A stretch of DNA of 64,000 bases, from the NCBI RefSeq assembly GCF_001262505.1, contig NZ_KQ410723.1:62001-126000 (forward strand). The letters are read 5' to 3'. Shown one piece after another: positions 7,561 to 15,478 of the stretch. Origin of the DNA: Shinella sp. SUS2. Its GTDB lineage: Bacteria; Pseudomonadota; Alphaproteobacteria; Rhizobiales; Rhizobiaceae. A program made the translations under genes and the position numbers. Below the pieces are notes generated by a model that was given only the letters and a program-made list of their open reading frames with translations, did not search any database and was not told where the DNA came from. Numbering within the stretch: the first letter of the stretch is position 1; every line of letters starts with the position of its first letter.

Positions 7561-8343
7561 TCAGCCGCCGTAGATGTCGAAGTCGAAATACTTCTTGGAG
7601 AAGGTGTCGTAGGTGCCGTTCTCGCGGATCGCCTTGATGGCGGCGTTGATCTTGTCCTTCAGCTCCGTCTCGCCCTTGCGCAGGCCGACGCCGACGCCGA
7701 GACCGAGAACTTCGGGATCATCCTTGACCATGCCCTTCATATCGCAGCAGGCAGCACCCTGCTCGGACTTGAGGAATTCCAGCATCGCGACGGAATCGGC
7801 CTGCACCGCATCGATACGGCCGGCGGCGAGGTCGTTGTTGGCCTCATCCTGCGTCTGGTACTCCTTGATCGTCGCGCCGGCGGGCGCGAAATACTTGTTG
7901 GCATAGACCTGGTGGATGGTTGCCACCTGCACGCCGAGCGTTTTGCCGGCAAGGCCCTCCGGCGTCGGCTCGAACTTGGCATCCTTCGGGCCGATGACGC
8001 CCGGCAACGAGTTGTAGTACTTGTCGGAGAAGTCGATGGTCTGCTGGCGCTCCGCGGTGACCGACATCGAGCCGATGATCATGTCGATCTTGTTGGTGGT
8101 CAGCGCCGGGATGATGCCGTCCCAGGCGACCGGCGTGACGACGCAGTCGAGCTTGGCCTCGGCACAGATCGCCTTCATGAAGTCCACTTCCCAGCCTTCC
8201 CAGTTGCCCGAGGCGTCGGGCGAGGTGAAGGGCGGATAAGGCTCGGCGGCAAAACCGACGCGGACCTGCTGGGCTGCAGCGCCCGAGATGGCGGCAAGCC
8301 CGATCGCGGCGGCAAGGGCGATTGTCTTTACGGCACTCTTCAT
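7561..8343 (-). CDS. Periplasmic amino acid-binding protein of ABC transporter (LAO/HisJ family)
   Basis: A 260-residue SBP_bac_3 protein with an N-terminal signal peptide (cleavage near ISGAAAQQ, residue 24-25). The family hallmark WEGWEVDFMKAICAEAKLDC is followed by the WDGIIPALTTNKIDMIIGSM hinge strand and a lobe-II segment GKTLGVQVATIHQ. It captures a polar or basic amino acid in the periplasm and feeds the two permeases. A clean ribosome site precedes ATG 8343. The cluster context (ADI-like hydrolase, arginine-type aminotransferase and decarboxylase) points to arginine, citrulline or a derivative, which is inference. Confidence 0.9.
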   Translation of the reverse strand: MKSAVKTIALAAAIGLAAISGAAAQQVRVGFAAEPYPPFTSPDASGNWEGWEVDFMKAICAEAKLDCVVTPVAWDGIIPALTTNKIDMIIGSMSVTAERQQTIDFSDKYYNSLPGVIGPKDAKFEPTPEGLAGKTLGVQVATIHQVYANKYFAPAGATIKEYQTQDEANNDLAAGRIDAVQADSVAMLEFLKSEQGAACCDMKGMVKDDPEVLGLGVGVGLRKGETELKDKINAAIKAIRENGTYDTFSKKYFDFDIYGG

Positions 8344-8371
8344 GATCTTCCCTCTGTTGGTTTTTTGCTTC

Positions 8372-9145
<774 letters not shown>

Positions 9146-9177
9146 CGCGGAGCGGTCTCCGGCGCACGGAAAATCGA

Positions 9178-9194
9178 TGCATGACCCATGCCAA
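9178..9194 (-). promoter_or_regulatory. Sigma54-like promoter candidate of the transporter operon
   Basis: On the minus strand TTGGCATG-N4-ATGCA (9194 to 9178) fits the -24/-12 pattern YTGGCACG-N4-TTGCW with one mismatch in each half and correct GG/GC spacing. A start about 11 nt later would leave a leader of about 20 nt before ATG 9145 that contains the ribosome site. Nitrogen (NtrC) control would suit an amino-acid uptake operon. The same bases form GCATG-ACC-CATGC, so an operator role is also possible. Confidence 0.35.
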
Positions 9195-9267
9195 ATTCCC
9201 CTGTTTTTCAGCGTTCCCGCGGGCATCTTCGGCCCGTCGTGTCCTCTTGTGGAAAGCATCGTGGCAC

Positions 9268-9295
9268 TTGTTAAGAAATTATTCAAGCGTATAAT
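9268..9295 (+). promoter_or_regulatory. Sigma70-type promoter of the ADI-like/TetR/aminotransferase/decarboxylase operon
   Basis: TTGTTA at 9268-9273 and a consensus TATAAT at 9290-9295, spacer 16 bp, predict transcription from about 9302, roughly 55 nt before ATG 9358. The segment is AT-rich against GC-rich surroundings. CTTG...CAAG symmetry around the spacer could be part of a TetR-family operator. Confidence 0.65.
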
Positions 9296-9357
9296 AGGCC
9301 GATCGCTGACTTTTCTGGCAGCGCCTGTCCACGATGATTTTCTCCCGGGAGTATTGA

Positions 9358-10236
9358 ATGACCGCCTACGGTTCGCAGGAAATGTCGGCCCCCCTGATGC
9401 GTGTTCTGATGCGCCGCCCAGGCGCCAGCCTGAAGGGCGCCGATGCCGCCAAGTGGCATTACGGCCCGACCTTCGACGGCGCCCGTGCGGTCCACCAGTA
9501 CAAGGCCTTCGCAGCGCTTGTGGAGAAATCCGGCACCGAGATCATCTGGCTGGAGGATGAAGGCGACGGGCTCGCCGACGCCATGTTCACCCATGATCCC
9601 TCGCTGATGTCGGACCACGGCGCGATCCTCCTGCGCATGGGCAAGCCGCTGCGCGTCGCCGAAACCGCACTGCACGAAAAGGCCTATGCCGAGCGCCAGA
9701 TCCCGATCCTCGGCCGTATCGAAGGCGAAGGCACCGTGGAAGGCGGCGACTGCATCTGGCTCGATGCGAAGACCCTCGTCATCGGCCGCGGCGTGCGCAC
9801 CAATCAGGAAGGCATCGACCAGATCACGAAGATCCTCGCCCCCCACGGCGTCACGGTTCTCGCCTACGACCTGCCGCTCTGGCAGGGCGAGGAAGCCTGC
9901 CTCCACCTGATGAGCGTGATGAGCCCGCTGGCGGACGACCTTGCCCTCGTCTTCGCCCCGCTGCTACCGGCCGCCTTCTACCAGCTCCTCAAGAAGCGCG
10001 GCATCCGCCTCATCGAGGCACCGGCCGACGAATTCCATGCCAGCAACGGCCTGTCGCTCAACGTGCTGCCGACCCGGCCCTACGAGGTCATCATGGTCGA
10101 AGGCTTTCCGGCCACCAAGGCGGCGATGGAAGCGGCAGGCTGCACGGTGGAGACCTTCGAGGCCGACGCGCTTTGCATTGCCTGCGAGGGCGGCCCGACC
10201 TGCCTGACGCGGCCGGTGCTGCGCCGCGCCGCATAA
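9358..10236 (+). CDS. Arginine deiminase / dimethylarginine dimethylaminohydrolase-fold hydrolase
   Basis: A 292-residue guanidine-group-modifying enzyme of the amidinotransferase fold. Catalytic landmarks in order: FTHDPSLM with an Asp near residue 80, TVEGGD with Glu128, CLHLMSVMSP with His183, and EGGPTCLTRP with nucleophile Cys282. This matches the Cys-His-Glu triads of DDAH and arginine deiminase, which attack guanidinium carbon and release an amine or ammonia to give citrulline. Length suits DDAH or short ADI-like proteins rather than classical 410-residue ADI. GGGAG lies 7-11 nt before the ATG. First gene of the divergent operon. Substrate (arginine, methylarginine or analogue) not decided by sequence. 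Confidence 0.85.
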   Translation: MTAYGSQEMSAPLMRVLMRRPGASLKGADAAKWHYGPTFDGARAVHQYKAFAALVEKSGTEIIWLEDEGDGLADAMFTHDPSLMSDHGAILLRMGKPLRVAETALHEKAYAERQIPILGRIEGEGTVEGGDCIWLDAKTLVIGRGVRTNQEGIDQITKILAPHGVTVLAYDLPLWQGEEACLHLMSVMSPLADDLALVFAPLLPAAFYQLLKKRGIRLIEAPADEFHASNGLSLNVLPTRPYEVIMVEGFPATKAAMEAAGCTVETFEADALCIACEGGPTCLTRPVLRRAA

Positions 10237-10246
10237 CGAGGAAACC

Positions 10247-10885
10247 ATGGCCCGCCGGACCTTCCATCGCGCCCCCGAGGCCGAACGCCGCCACGACCTG
10301 ATCGAGGCGACGCTCGACTGCATCGCGGAGTATGGCCTTGAAGGCGCGACGGTCCGGCAGATCGCCATCAAGGCGGGCGTGACGGCGGGCCTCATCCGGC
10401 ATTATTTCCAGTCGAAGGAGCATATCCTTCAGGAGGCCTACCGGATCGTCATAGGCCGGCTCACCGAAAAGGCCGAGCGGGTGACGGGTGATCCGGAAAC
10501 GCGGCTGCGCGACTTCATCGTCATCAACCTGACAGAGCCGGTCGCCAACAGCCGCAGCCTCTCGCTCTGGGCTTCCTTCATCAGCCGCGTCAGCGTCGAT
10601 CCGGAACTCGCCGCCATCCACCGCGAGGGCTACCTGAGTTTCCGCAACGCGCTGGAGGGCTTGCTCGGCGATTTCCTTGCGGCGCGCGGTGAGGATGCCT
10701 CGCCGGAGCGTTGCCGCAGGCTCGCCATCGCGATCAACGGCCTGCTCGACGGCCTGTGGCTCGAGGGCTGCCTGGCCGGCGAACTCTTCGGGGAAAGCGA
10801 ACTCGTCGAGATCGCGCTGACCTCGATCGAAACCCTGCTCGGGCTGCGCCTGAGACCGGTCGACGCCAACCGCGCCGATCGATAA
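10247..10885 (+). CDS. TetR/AcrR family regulator (BetI-like C-terminal domain)
   Basis: A 212-residue regulator with the TetR helix-turn-helix near residues 15-60 (EATLDCIAEYGLEGATVRQI, then AGVTAGLIRHYFQSKE) and a C-terminal domain like the BetI/TetR_C_6 group. GAGGA precedes the ATG by 5 nt, 10 nt after the ADI-like gene stop, so it is cotranscribed with it. Position inside the operon suggests autoregulation and local control of the divergent promoters by a pathway intermediate. It is not BetI itself, since no betaine genes are nearby. Confidence 0.88.
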   Translation: MARRTFHRAPEAERRHDLIEATLDCIAEYGLEGATVRQIAIKAGVTAGLIRHYFQSKEHILQEAYRIVIGRLTEKAERVTGDPETRLRDFIVINLTEPVANSRSLSLWASFISRVSVDPELAAIHREGYLSFRNALEGLLGDFLAARGEDASPERCRRLAIAINGLLDGLWLEGCLAGELFGESELVEIALTSIETLLGLRLRPVDANRADR

Positions 10886-10916
10886 ACGACACTCAATGGA
10901 AATGCGGAGGACGGCC

Positions 10917-12107
10917 ATGCGCTATGCATCCATCACAGATCGGCTTGCCAATCTCGGTTCTGAAAAATGGGCCATCCATGCCGAAGCGCGGCGCATGAAG
11001 GCCGAAGGCCAGACGATCATCGAACTGACCATCGGCGAGCCGGACGTGCCGCCGGACCCGACGCTGCTGGCCGAAGCCGTGCGCACCATGCATGCGGGTC
11101 GCTACCGCTACTCCAACGGCCGCGGCGAGCCCTCCGTGGTCGACGCGCTGGTGCGCAAGTACCAGAAGCGCCGCAACGACGTGACCGCCGCCAACGTGCT
11201 CTGCTTCCCCGGCACGCAGACCGCCCTCTTCGCCGTCATGCTCGGCCTCGTGGAGACCGGCGACGCGGTGCTCGTCGGCGACCCGCTCTATGCGACCTAC
11301 GAGGGCGTCATCCGCTCGACCGGTGCCGAGCGCATCGCCGTGCCGCTGCGCCCGGAAAACGGCTTCCACATGAAGGCGGCCGACCTCGAGGCCGCCATCA
11401 CGCCAGCCTGCCGGGTGCTGCTGCTCAACACGCCGCACAACCCGACCGGCGCGGTGCTGAGCGCCGCGGAGATTGCCGAGATCGGCGCCGTCTGCCGCAA
11501 GCACGATCTCTGGATCGTCTGCGACGAGGTCTATGAACAGCTCGTCTTCGGCGCGACCTTCGCCTCGCCCTTCGACAATCCGGACCTTGCCGAGCGCACC
11601 ATCGTCGTCTCCTCCATATCGAAATCCCATGCCGCGCCAGGCTTCCGCAGCGGCTGGGCGATCGGTCCGGCGGACTTCTGCACCCGGCTGCTCTCGGTCT
11701 CCGAAACGATGCTGTTCGGCGGCCAGCCCTTCATCGCCGACATGACGGCCTATGCTCTCGACAACCCGATCGCGACCGCCGCGACGATGCGCCAGAGCTA
11801 CAAGGCACGTGCCGCCCGCTTCGCCGAAGCCCTGTCTCTGGCGCCCGGCCTCGTGCCGCTGCCGCCGGAAGCCGGTATGTTCATCGTCGTCGATGTCTCC
11901 GAAACCGGCATGAGCGGCGAGGATTTTGCCTGGGCGCTCCTGCGCGAGGAACTGGTCGCGGTCATGCCGGGCTCCTCCTTCGGCGACGAGGCGGAAGGCT
12001 TCATCCGCCTCAGTCTCACCGTGCCCGATGCCCATATCGACGAGGCCTGCCGGCGCATCACCGCACTCGCCACCCGTTCCACCATGCCGAAGGAGCGCCG
12101 CGCATGA
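10917..12107 (+). CDS. Class I/II PLP-dependent aminotransferase (AruH-like)
   Basis: A 396-residue fold-type I aminotransferase: NTPHNPTGA (Asn175), CDEVYEQLVF (Asp203), the PLP lysine in SSISKSHAAPGFRSGW (Lys236) and the phosphate-binding Arg244. The start at 10917 is supported by CGGAGG six nt upstream. ATG 10896 lies before that site. The next gene overlaps it by 4 nt (ATGA) and encodes an AruI-like keto-acid decarboxylase. In Pseudomonas AruH and AruI transaminate arginine to 5-guanidino-2-oxopentanoate and decarboxylate it. That role is inferred here from gene pairing; citrulline could be the amino donor instead. Confidence 0.85.
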   Translation: MRYASITDRLANLGSEKWAIHAEARRMKAEGQTIIELTIGEPDVPPDPTLLAEAVRTMHAGRYRYSNGRGEPSVVDALVRKYQKRRNDVTAANVLCFPGTQTALFAVMLGLVETGDAVLVGDPLYATYEGVIRSTGAERIAVPLRPENGFHMKAADLEAAITPACRVLLLNTPHNPTGAVLSAAEIAEIGAVCRKHDLWIVCDEVYEQLVFGATFASPFDNPDLAERTIVVSSISKSHAAPGFRSGWAIGPADFCTRLLSVSETMLFGGQPFIADMTAYALDNPIATAATMRQSYKARAARFAEALSLAPGLVPLPPEAGMFIVVDVSETGMSGEDFAWALLREELVAVMPGSSFGDEAEGFIRLSLTVPDAHIDEACRRITALATRSTMPKERRA

Positions 12108-13711
12108 GCACGAAAACCGTTGGGGAAGTTCTCGTCGACCTACTGGAGGCAAACGGCGTCGAGGTCGTATTCGGCATTCCGGGCGTGCACACGGTCGAGC
12201 TCTACCGGGGCCTTGCCGCCTCGAAGATTCGCCACATCACACCGCGCCACGAGCAGGGCGCCGGCTTCATGGCGGATGGGTATGCGCGCGTTTCCGGCAA
12301 GCCGGGCGTCGCGCTGGTCATCACCGGTCCGGGCCTCACCAACACCATCACGGCGATGGCGCAGGCGCGGCAGGATTCCGTACCCATGCTGGTCATCTCG
12401 GGCGTCAACCGGCGCGATTCGCTCGGCCACGGCCGCGGCCTGCTGCACGAGCTGCCGGATCAGCAGGGCATGATGAAGACGCTCGCCCTTTATTCGCACA
12501 CGCTGCTCAATCCCGCCGACCTGCCGCTCGTCATGGAGCGCGCCTTTGCCGTCTTGCTTTCCGGCCGCCCCGGCCCGGTGCATATCGAAATTCCGACCGA
12601 CGTGATGGCAAAACCCATCGAAACCGGCCGTTTTCCCGCCGCCGTTGCCACGCGTCCGCGCGCCGATGCGGAAACCCTGCAGCGCGCCGCCATCCTGTGC
12701 ACCAATGCCTCCCGTCCCGTCATCCTCGCGGGCGGCGGTGCGATAACGGCGGAAGAGGAAATCCGTTCGCTCGCCGAGCGGATCGGCGCACCCGTCGTCA
12801 CCACCATCAATGCCCGCGGCATGCTTGCCGGCCATCCCTTGCGCGTGCCGGCAAGCCCCAGCCTCAAGGCCGTGCGGCGTCTGCTTTCCGACGCCGACCT
12901 CGTCGTCGCCTTCGGTACCGAATTCGGCCCGACGGACTATGACATCAATGTCGACAACGGCTTCCCACGGCTGAAATCGCTGATCCGCATCGATATCGAT
13001 GCCGCCCAGCTTGCCCGCACGCCGCAATCGGGGCTGTCGATCTTCTCCAGCGCCAAGACGGCGGCAGCCGGCATGCTCGGTTTCCTCGAAGGCCATAAGG
13101 CAATCGGCAACGGTGCGGCACGCGCCGAAACCGCCCGCAAGGGCGCGTGGAACGAGCTGACGGCGAAGATGCAGGCGGAAATCGGCGTCATCGACGCCAT
13201 CTGGCGGACGCTGCCGAAAGCCATCGTCGTCGGGGATTCCACCCAGGCCGTCTATGCCGGCAACTACTATTGCGACGCACCGCGCCCGCGCAGCTGGTTC
13301 AACGCCGCAACCGGTTACGGCGCGCTCGGCTTCGCCCCGCCCGCCGCCATCGGTGCGGCCCTTGCCGAGCCGGCTGCGCCGATCATCTGCCTCGTCGGTG
13401 ATGGCGGGCTGCAATTCTCGCTCTCGGAGATCGGCTCGGCGGCGGATGCCGACGCCCGCGTCGTCTTCCTCGTCTGGAACAATGACGGCTATCAGGAGAT
13501 CGAGAACTACATGGTCGATGCCGGAATCACACCGGAAGGCGTGAAGCCGTCCGCACCCGACTTCGTCGCCATCGGCACCGCCTATGGCGTGCCCTCCGAG
13601 CGCCTCGCCGATGTGCGCGACCTGCCGGCCGCGCTGGAAAAGGCCGGCGGGCGCAAGGGCCCGAGCCTCATCGAAATCCACCAGACGAAGACGGCCGGCG
13701 CCACGGCCTGA
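12104..13711 (+). CDS. ThDP-dependent 2-oxo acid decarboxylase (AruI-like, 5-guanidino-2-oxopentanoate decarboxylase family)
   Basis: A 535-residue acetolactate-synthase-superfamily enzyme with three domains. The N-terminal PYR domain has catalytic Glu in PRHEQGAGFMADGYAR and ITGPGLTNTITAMAQA. A central DHS-like domain contains PVILAGGGA. The C-terminal PP domain has the thiamine motif GDGGLQFSLSEIG followed by WNNDGY. Relatives are annotated as AruI decarboxylases, giving 4-guanidinobutyraldehyde. It is coupled by ATGA overlap to the aminotransferase and followed by a strong terminator. No aldehyde dehydrogenase follows, so the next step must be encoded elsewhere. Acetolactate synthase is less likely: no small subunit or ilv genes nearby. 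Confidence 0.85.
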   Translation: MSTKTVGEVLVDLLEANGVEVVFGIPGVHTVELYRGLAASKIRHITPRHEQGAGFMADGYARVSGKPGVALVITGPGLTNTITAMAQARQDSVPMLVISGVNRRDSLGHGRGLLHELPDQQGMMKTLALYSHTLLNPADLPLVMERAFAVLLSGRPGPVHIEIPTDVMAKPIETGRFPAAVATRPRADAETLQRAAILCTNASRPVILAGGGAITAEEEIRSLAERIGAPVVTTINARGMLAGHPLRVPASPSLKAVRRLLSDADLVVAFGTEFGPTDYDINVDNGFPRLKSLIRIDIDAAQLARTPQSGLSIFSSAKTAAAGMLGFLEGHKAIGNGAARAETARKGAWNELTAKMQAEIGVIDAIWRTLPKAIVVGDSTQAVYAGNYYCDAPRPRSWFNAATGYGALGFAPPAAIGAALAEPAAPIICLVGDGGLQFSLSEIGSAADADARVVFLVWNNDGYQEIENYMVDAGITPEGVKPSAPDFVAIGTAYGVPSERLADVRDLPAALEKAGGRKGPSLIEIHQTKTAGATA

Positions 13712-13766
13712 TTCGCAGCGGCACAAGAGCAGCACCGCCGCTGCGCGGACGCCTGCAACGGTTCGG

Positions 13767-13804
13767 CGGCATGAAAACCCGGAAATATCCGGGTTTTCAT
13801 GCCG
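13767..13804 (+). terminator. Strong terminator of the decarboxylase operon (17-bp perfect stem)
   Basis: CGGCATGAAAACCCGGA (13767-13783) and its exact complement at 13788-13804 enclose the loop AATA. AAAACCCGG and CCGGGTTTT give A and T runs on opposite sides of the stem. It lies 55 nt past the decarboxylase stop and closes the plus-strand arm of the cluster. Any in-frame start for the next gene that lies inside this hairpin is unlikely. Confidence 0.75.
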
Positions 13805-13858
13805 GTGGTGGCACTCCCGGGTCTCCCGGCTTTGCAAACCGTCGTTTATTTGTCATGG

Positions 13859-14806
13859 ATGACGCCGCCGCCGGTCCCCTTTGTGCCGACGGTCATCGGG
13901 AACGGACTCGAGTACAGGTTGGCGGACCAGCAGACATTTCCACGACCGGTCTATGAACGGGGCCCACCCCGCGCGCGACCCCCAGCACCCTCGCTCCTCC
14001 AGAGGGCGCTCGACCTGGTGCCGATGCGCGACTTCGCGGCTGCGCATATCGGCTTCACCAGCCGGTTCAACCGCGCCGTCAAGCGTCTCGATCGCGAAGG
14101 AGGCCCCGCCATCCTCGCCGCCCAGGGGCACTTTCATTTCGGCGAACGGCTGGTCATCCCCATTGCGACCAGCCACCTGACCACGCGGCTGCGCGACAAC
14201 ATTTCCGATCGCGGGCGGCTACGCTGGATCGGCACGCACTTCCTCGACGGCAGCGACTGGAGCCGCATCGTCGAGCCGCTCGAAAAGTCCTCCTCCCATG
14301 TCGAGATCACCGAACTCTTCGAGACGCGGCAGGATTTTCGCGCAGGCGCGCGCTATCAGGCCTATGCCAAGCGCATCAAGGATGGCGCAACGGTCAAACG
14401 CAACCGCATTGCCATCGACACGATCGAAAAGCTCGACAATTTCTTCGAATATTACCTGGCACTCATCGCAGACATCGAGAAGAACGGCATCGTGCCGCAT
14501 TCCGATCTCGGCCTGCTCGGCCAGACCGGCCGGCGCCATCGCTGGACACGCACGCTCTGGCAGGATCTCGCCGAGCGCGATATCGGCGTGGCGATCGACG
14601 CCGAGGGCCGCCTTGTCCGCCACACCAACGGCAAGCACCGCACGGCAGCAGCCGTTGCGCTCGGCATCGAGCGCATTCCCGTCGAAATCCGGCTGGTGCA
14701 TGCCGGCTGGCTTTTGCGCCAGGGCAAACGGCTCGGCCTTTCACCGGCCGATGCGCTCCTCGCCACGCTCGAACAGGCCCGCGCTACGGGCTGGCCTCCA
14801 ACGTAA
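13859..14806 (+). CDS. Conserved hypothetical protein with ParB-like C-terminal segment
   Basis: About 315 residues, not recognised as a named family. The N-terminal third is Pro/Arg-rich. The middle is mixed alpha/beta, with LRWIGTHFLDGSDWSRIVEP and many charged helices. The C-terminal part contains HTNGKHRTAAAVALGIERIP followed by VEIRLVHAGWL, reminiscent of the hG-HR-A...LG..-VpV motif of ParB/Srx-like nuclease folds, suggesting a nucleotide- or nucleic-acid-binding pocket. ATG 13859 is chosen because an earlier in-frame codon at 13799 lies inside the terminator. No good ribosome site is visible, so the start is uncertain. Converges with mscL. Confidence 0.6.
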   Translation: MTPPPVPFVPTVIGNGLEYRLADQQTFPRPVYERGPPRARPPAPSLLQRALDLVPMRDFAAAHIGFTSRFNRAVKRLDREGGPAILAAQGHFHFGERLVIPIATSHLTTRLRDNISDRGRLRWIGTHFLDGSDWSRIVEPLEKSSSHVEITELFETRQDFRAGARYQAYAKRIKDGATVKRNRIAIDTIEKLDNFFEYYLALIADIEKNGIVPHSDLGLLGQTGRRHRWTRTLWQDLAERDIGVAIDAEGRLVRHTNGKHRTAAAVALGIERIPVEIRLVHAGWLLRQGKRLGLSPADALLATLEQARATGWPPT

Positions 14807-14826
14807 AAGGCCCGGCGAACCGGGCC
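14803..14826 (-). terminator. Terminator of mscL
   Basis: GGCCCGG (14809-14815), loop CGAA, CCGGGCC (14820-14826). Read on the minus strand the stem is followed by TTTTACG and lies 27 nt past the mscL stop. It also overlaps the stop codon of the convergent plus-strand gene and may serve both. Confidence 0.75.
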
Positions 14827-14852
14827 CTTCGTATCAATCGGCTCAGGATGCT

Positions 14853-15293
14853 TCAGGCGGCCGGACGGCTCTTCAGGAGATCGCGGATCTCGGTGAGAAG
14901 CAGCACGTCTTCCGGCGGCGGTGCGGGCTCGGCGGCACCGGCGGCCTTTTCCTTATCCAGCGACTCGCGCATGCGGTTCACGCCCTTGATCATCAGGAAG
15001 ATGATCCAGGCGAGGATGAGGAAATTGATGAGCACGGTGATGAAATTGCCATAGGCAAAGACCGCGCCCTGCTCGCGGGCGGCGGCAAGCGACGTTGCCG
15101 TCACGTTGCTGGACAACGCGATGAAGTAGTTGGAAAAATCGAAACCACCCCCGGTCAATGCACCGACGATCGGCATGACCAGGTCGTTGACGACGGATTC
15201 GACGATCTTGTTGAAGGCCGCACCGATGATGACACCCACGGCGAGGTCCATGACATTGCCGCGGGCGATAAACGCCTTGAACTCATTGAGCAT
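14853..15293 (-). CDS. mscL: Large-conductance mechanosensitive channel MscL
   Basis: A 146-residue inner-membrane channel, normal length. N-terminal [20 protein letters not shown] leads into TM1 ([20 protein letters not shown]). A periplasmic loop with [10 protein letters not shown] and TM2 ([20 protein letters not shown]) follow. The charged C-terminal helix ends in [12 protein letters not shown]. The homopentamer opens under membrane tension to release solutes after hypo-osmotic shock. GGAGA precedes ATG 15293. Monocistronic, with its own terminator. Confidence 0.96.
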   Translation of the reverse strand: MLNEFKAFIARGNVMDLAVGVIIGAAFNKIVESVVNDLVMPIVGALTGGGFDFSNYFIALSSNVTATSLAAAREQGAVFAYGNFITVLINFLILAWIIFLMIKGVNRMRESLDKEKAAGAAEPAPPPEDVLLLTEIRDLLKSRPAA

Positions 15294-15345
15294 GAGGGTC
15301 TCCTGTTGCTGCGAAGCAAAGGCAACCTAGTTTAGTTTTTGCTGA

Positions 15346-15364
15346 GATGGAACTGCGTTCCATC
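15346..15364. promoter_or_regulatory. Inverted repeat GATGGAAC-TGC-GTTCCATC between mscL and the sensor kinase
   Basis: A perfect 8-bp inverted repeat with a 3-nt spacer, 53 bp upstream of mscL and 115 bp upstream of the hybrid kinase start. Its size and symmetry suit a dimeric repressor or activator site. Alphaproteobacterial LexA boxes are GTTC direct repeats 7 nt apart, so it is not one of those. Confidence 0.35.
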
Positions 15365-15478
15365 AATATCTAGGGGTTTACACACCGGTCCTTTCCACAC
15401 TCGACCTTCGACGCAATTTCCTTCCTCTCCGCTTTGGCCTATTCTCGCGTGAAAGGCCGAAGGACTGCGGGAGGAAGC

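Noticed and set aside
12104..13711. Acetolactate synthase large subunit (IlvB)
   Set aside because: Same superfamily, but the operon partner is an aminotransferase with no IlvH or other branched-chain genes, and the sequence looks closer to AruI-type decarboxylases.
12140..13837. A 565-codon minus-strand frame opposite the ThDP decarboxylase
   Set aside because: Antisense to a gene with intact thiamine and catalytic motifs; frame has no protein-like features.
15346..15364. LexA box for the GAAC-TGC-GTTC repeat
   Set aside because: Alphaproteobacterial LexA recognises GTTC-N7-GTTC direct repeats; this is an inverted repeat with 3-nt spacing.
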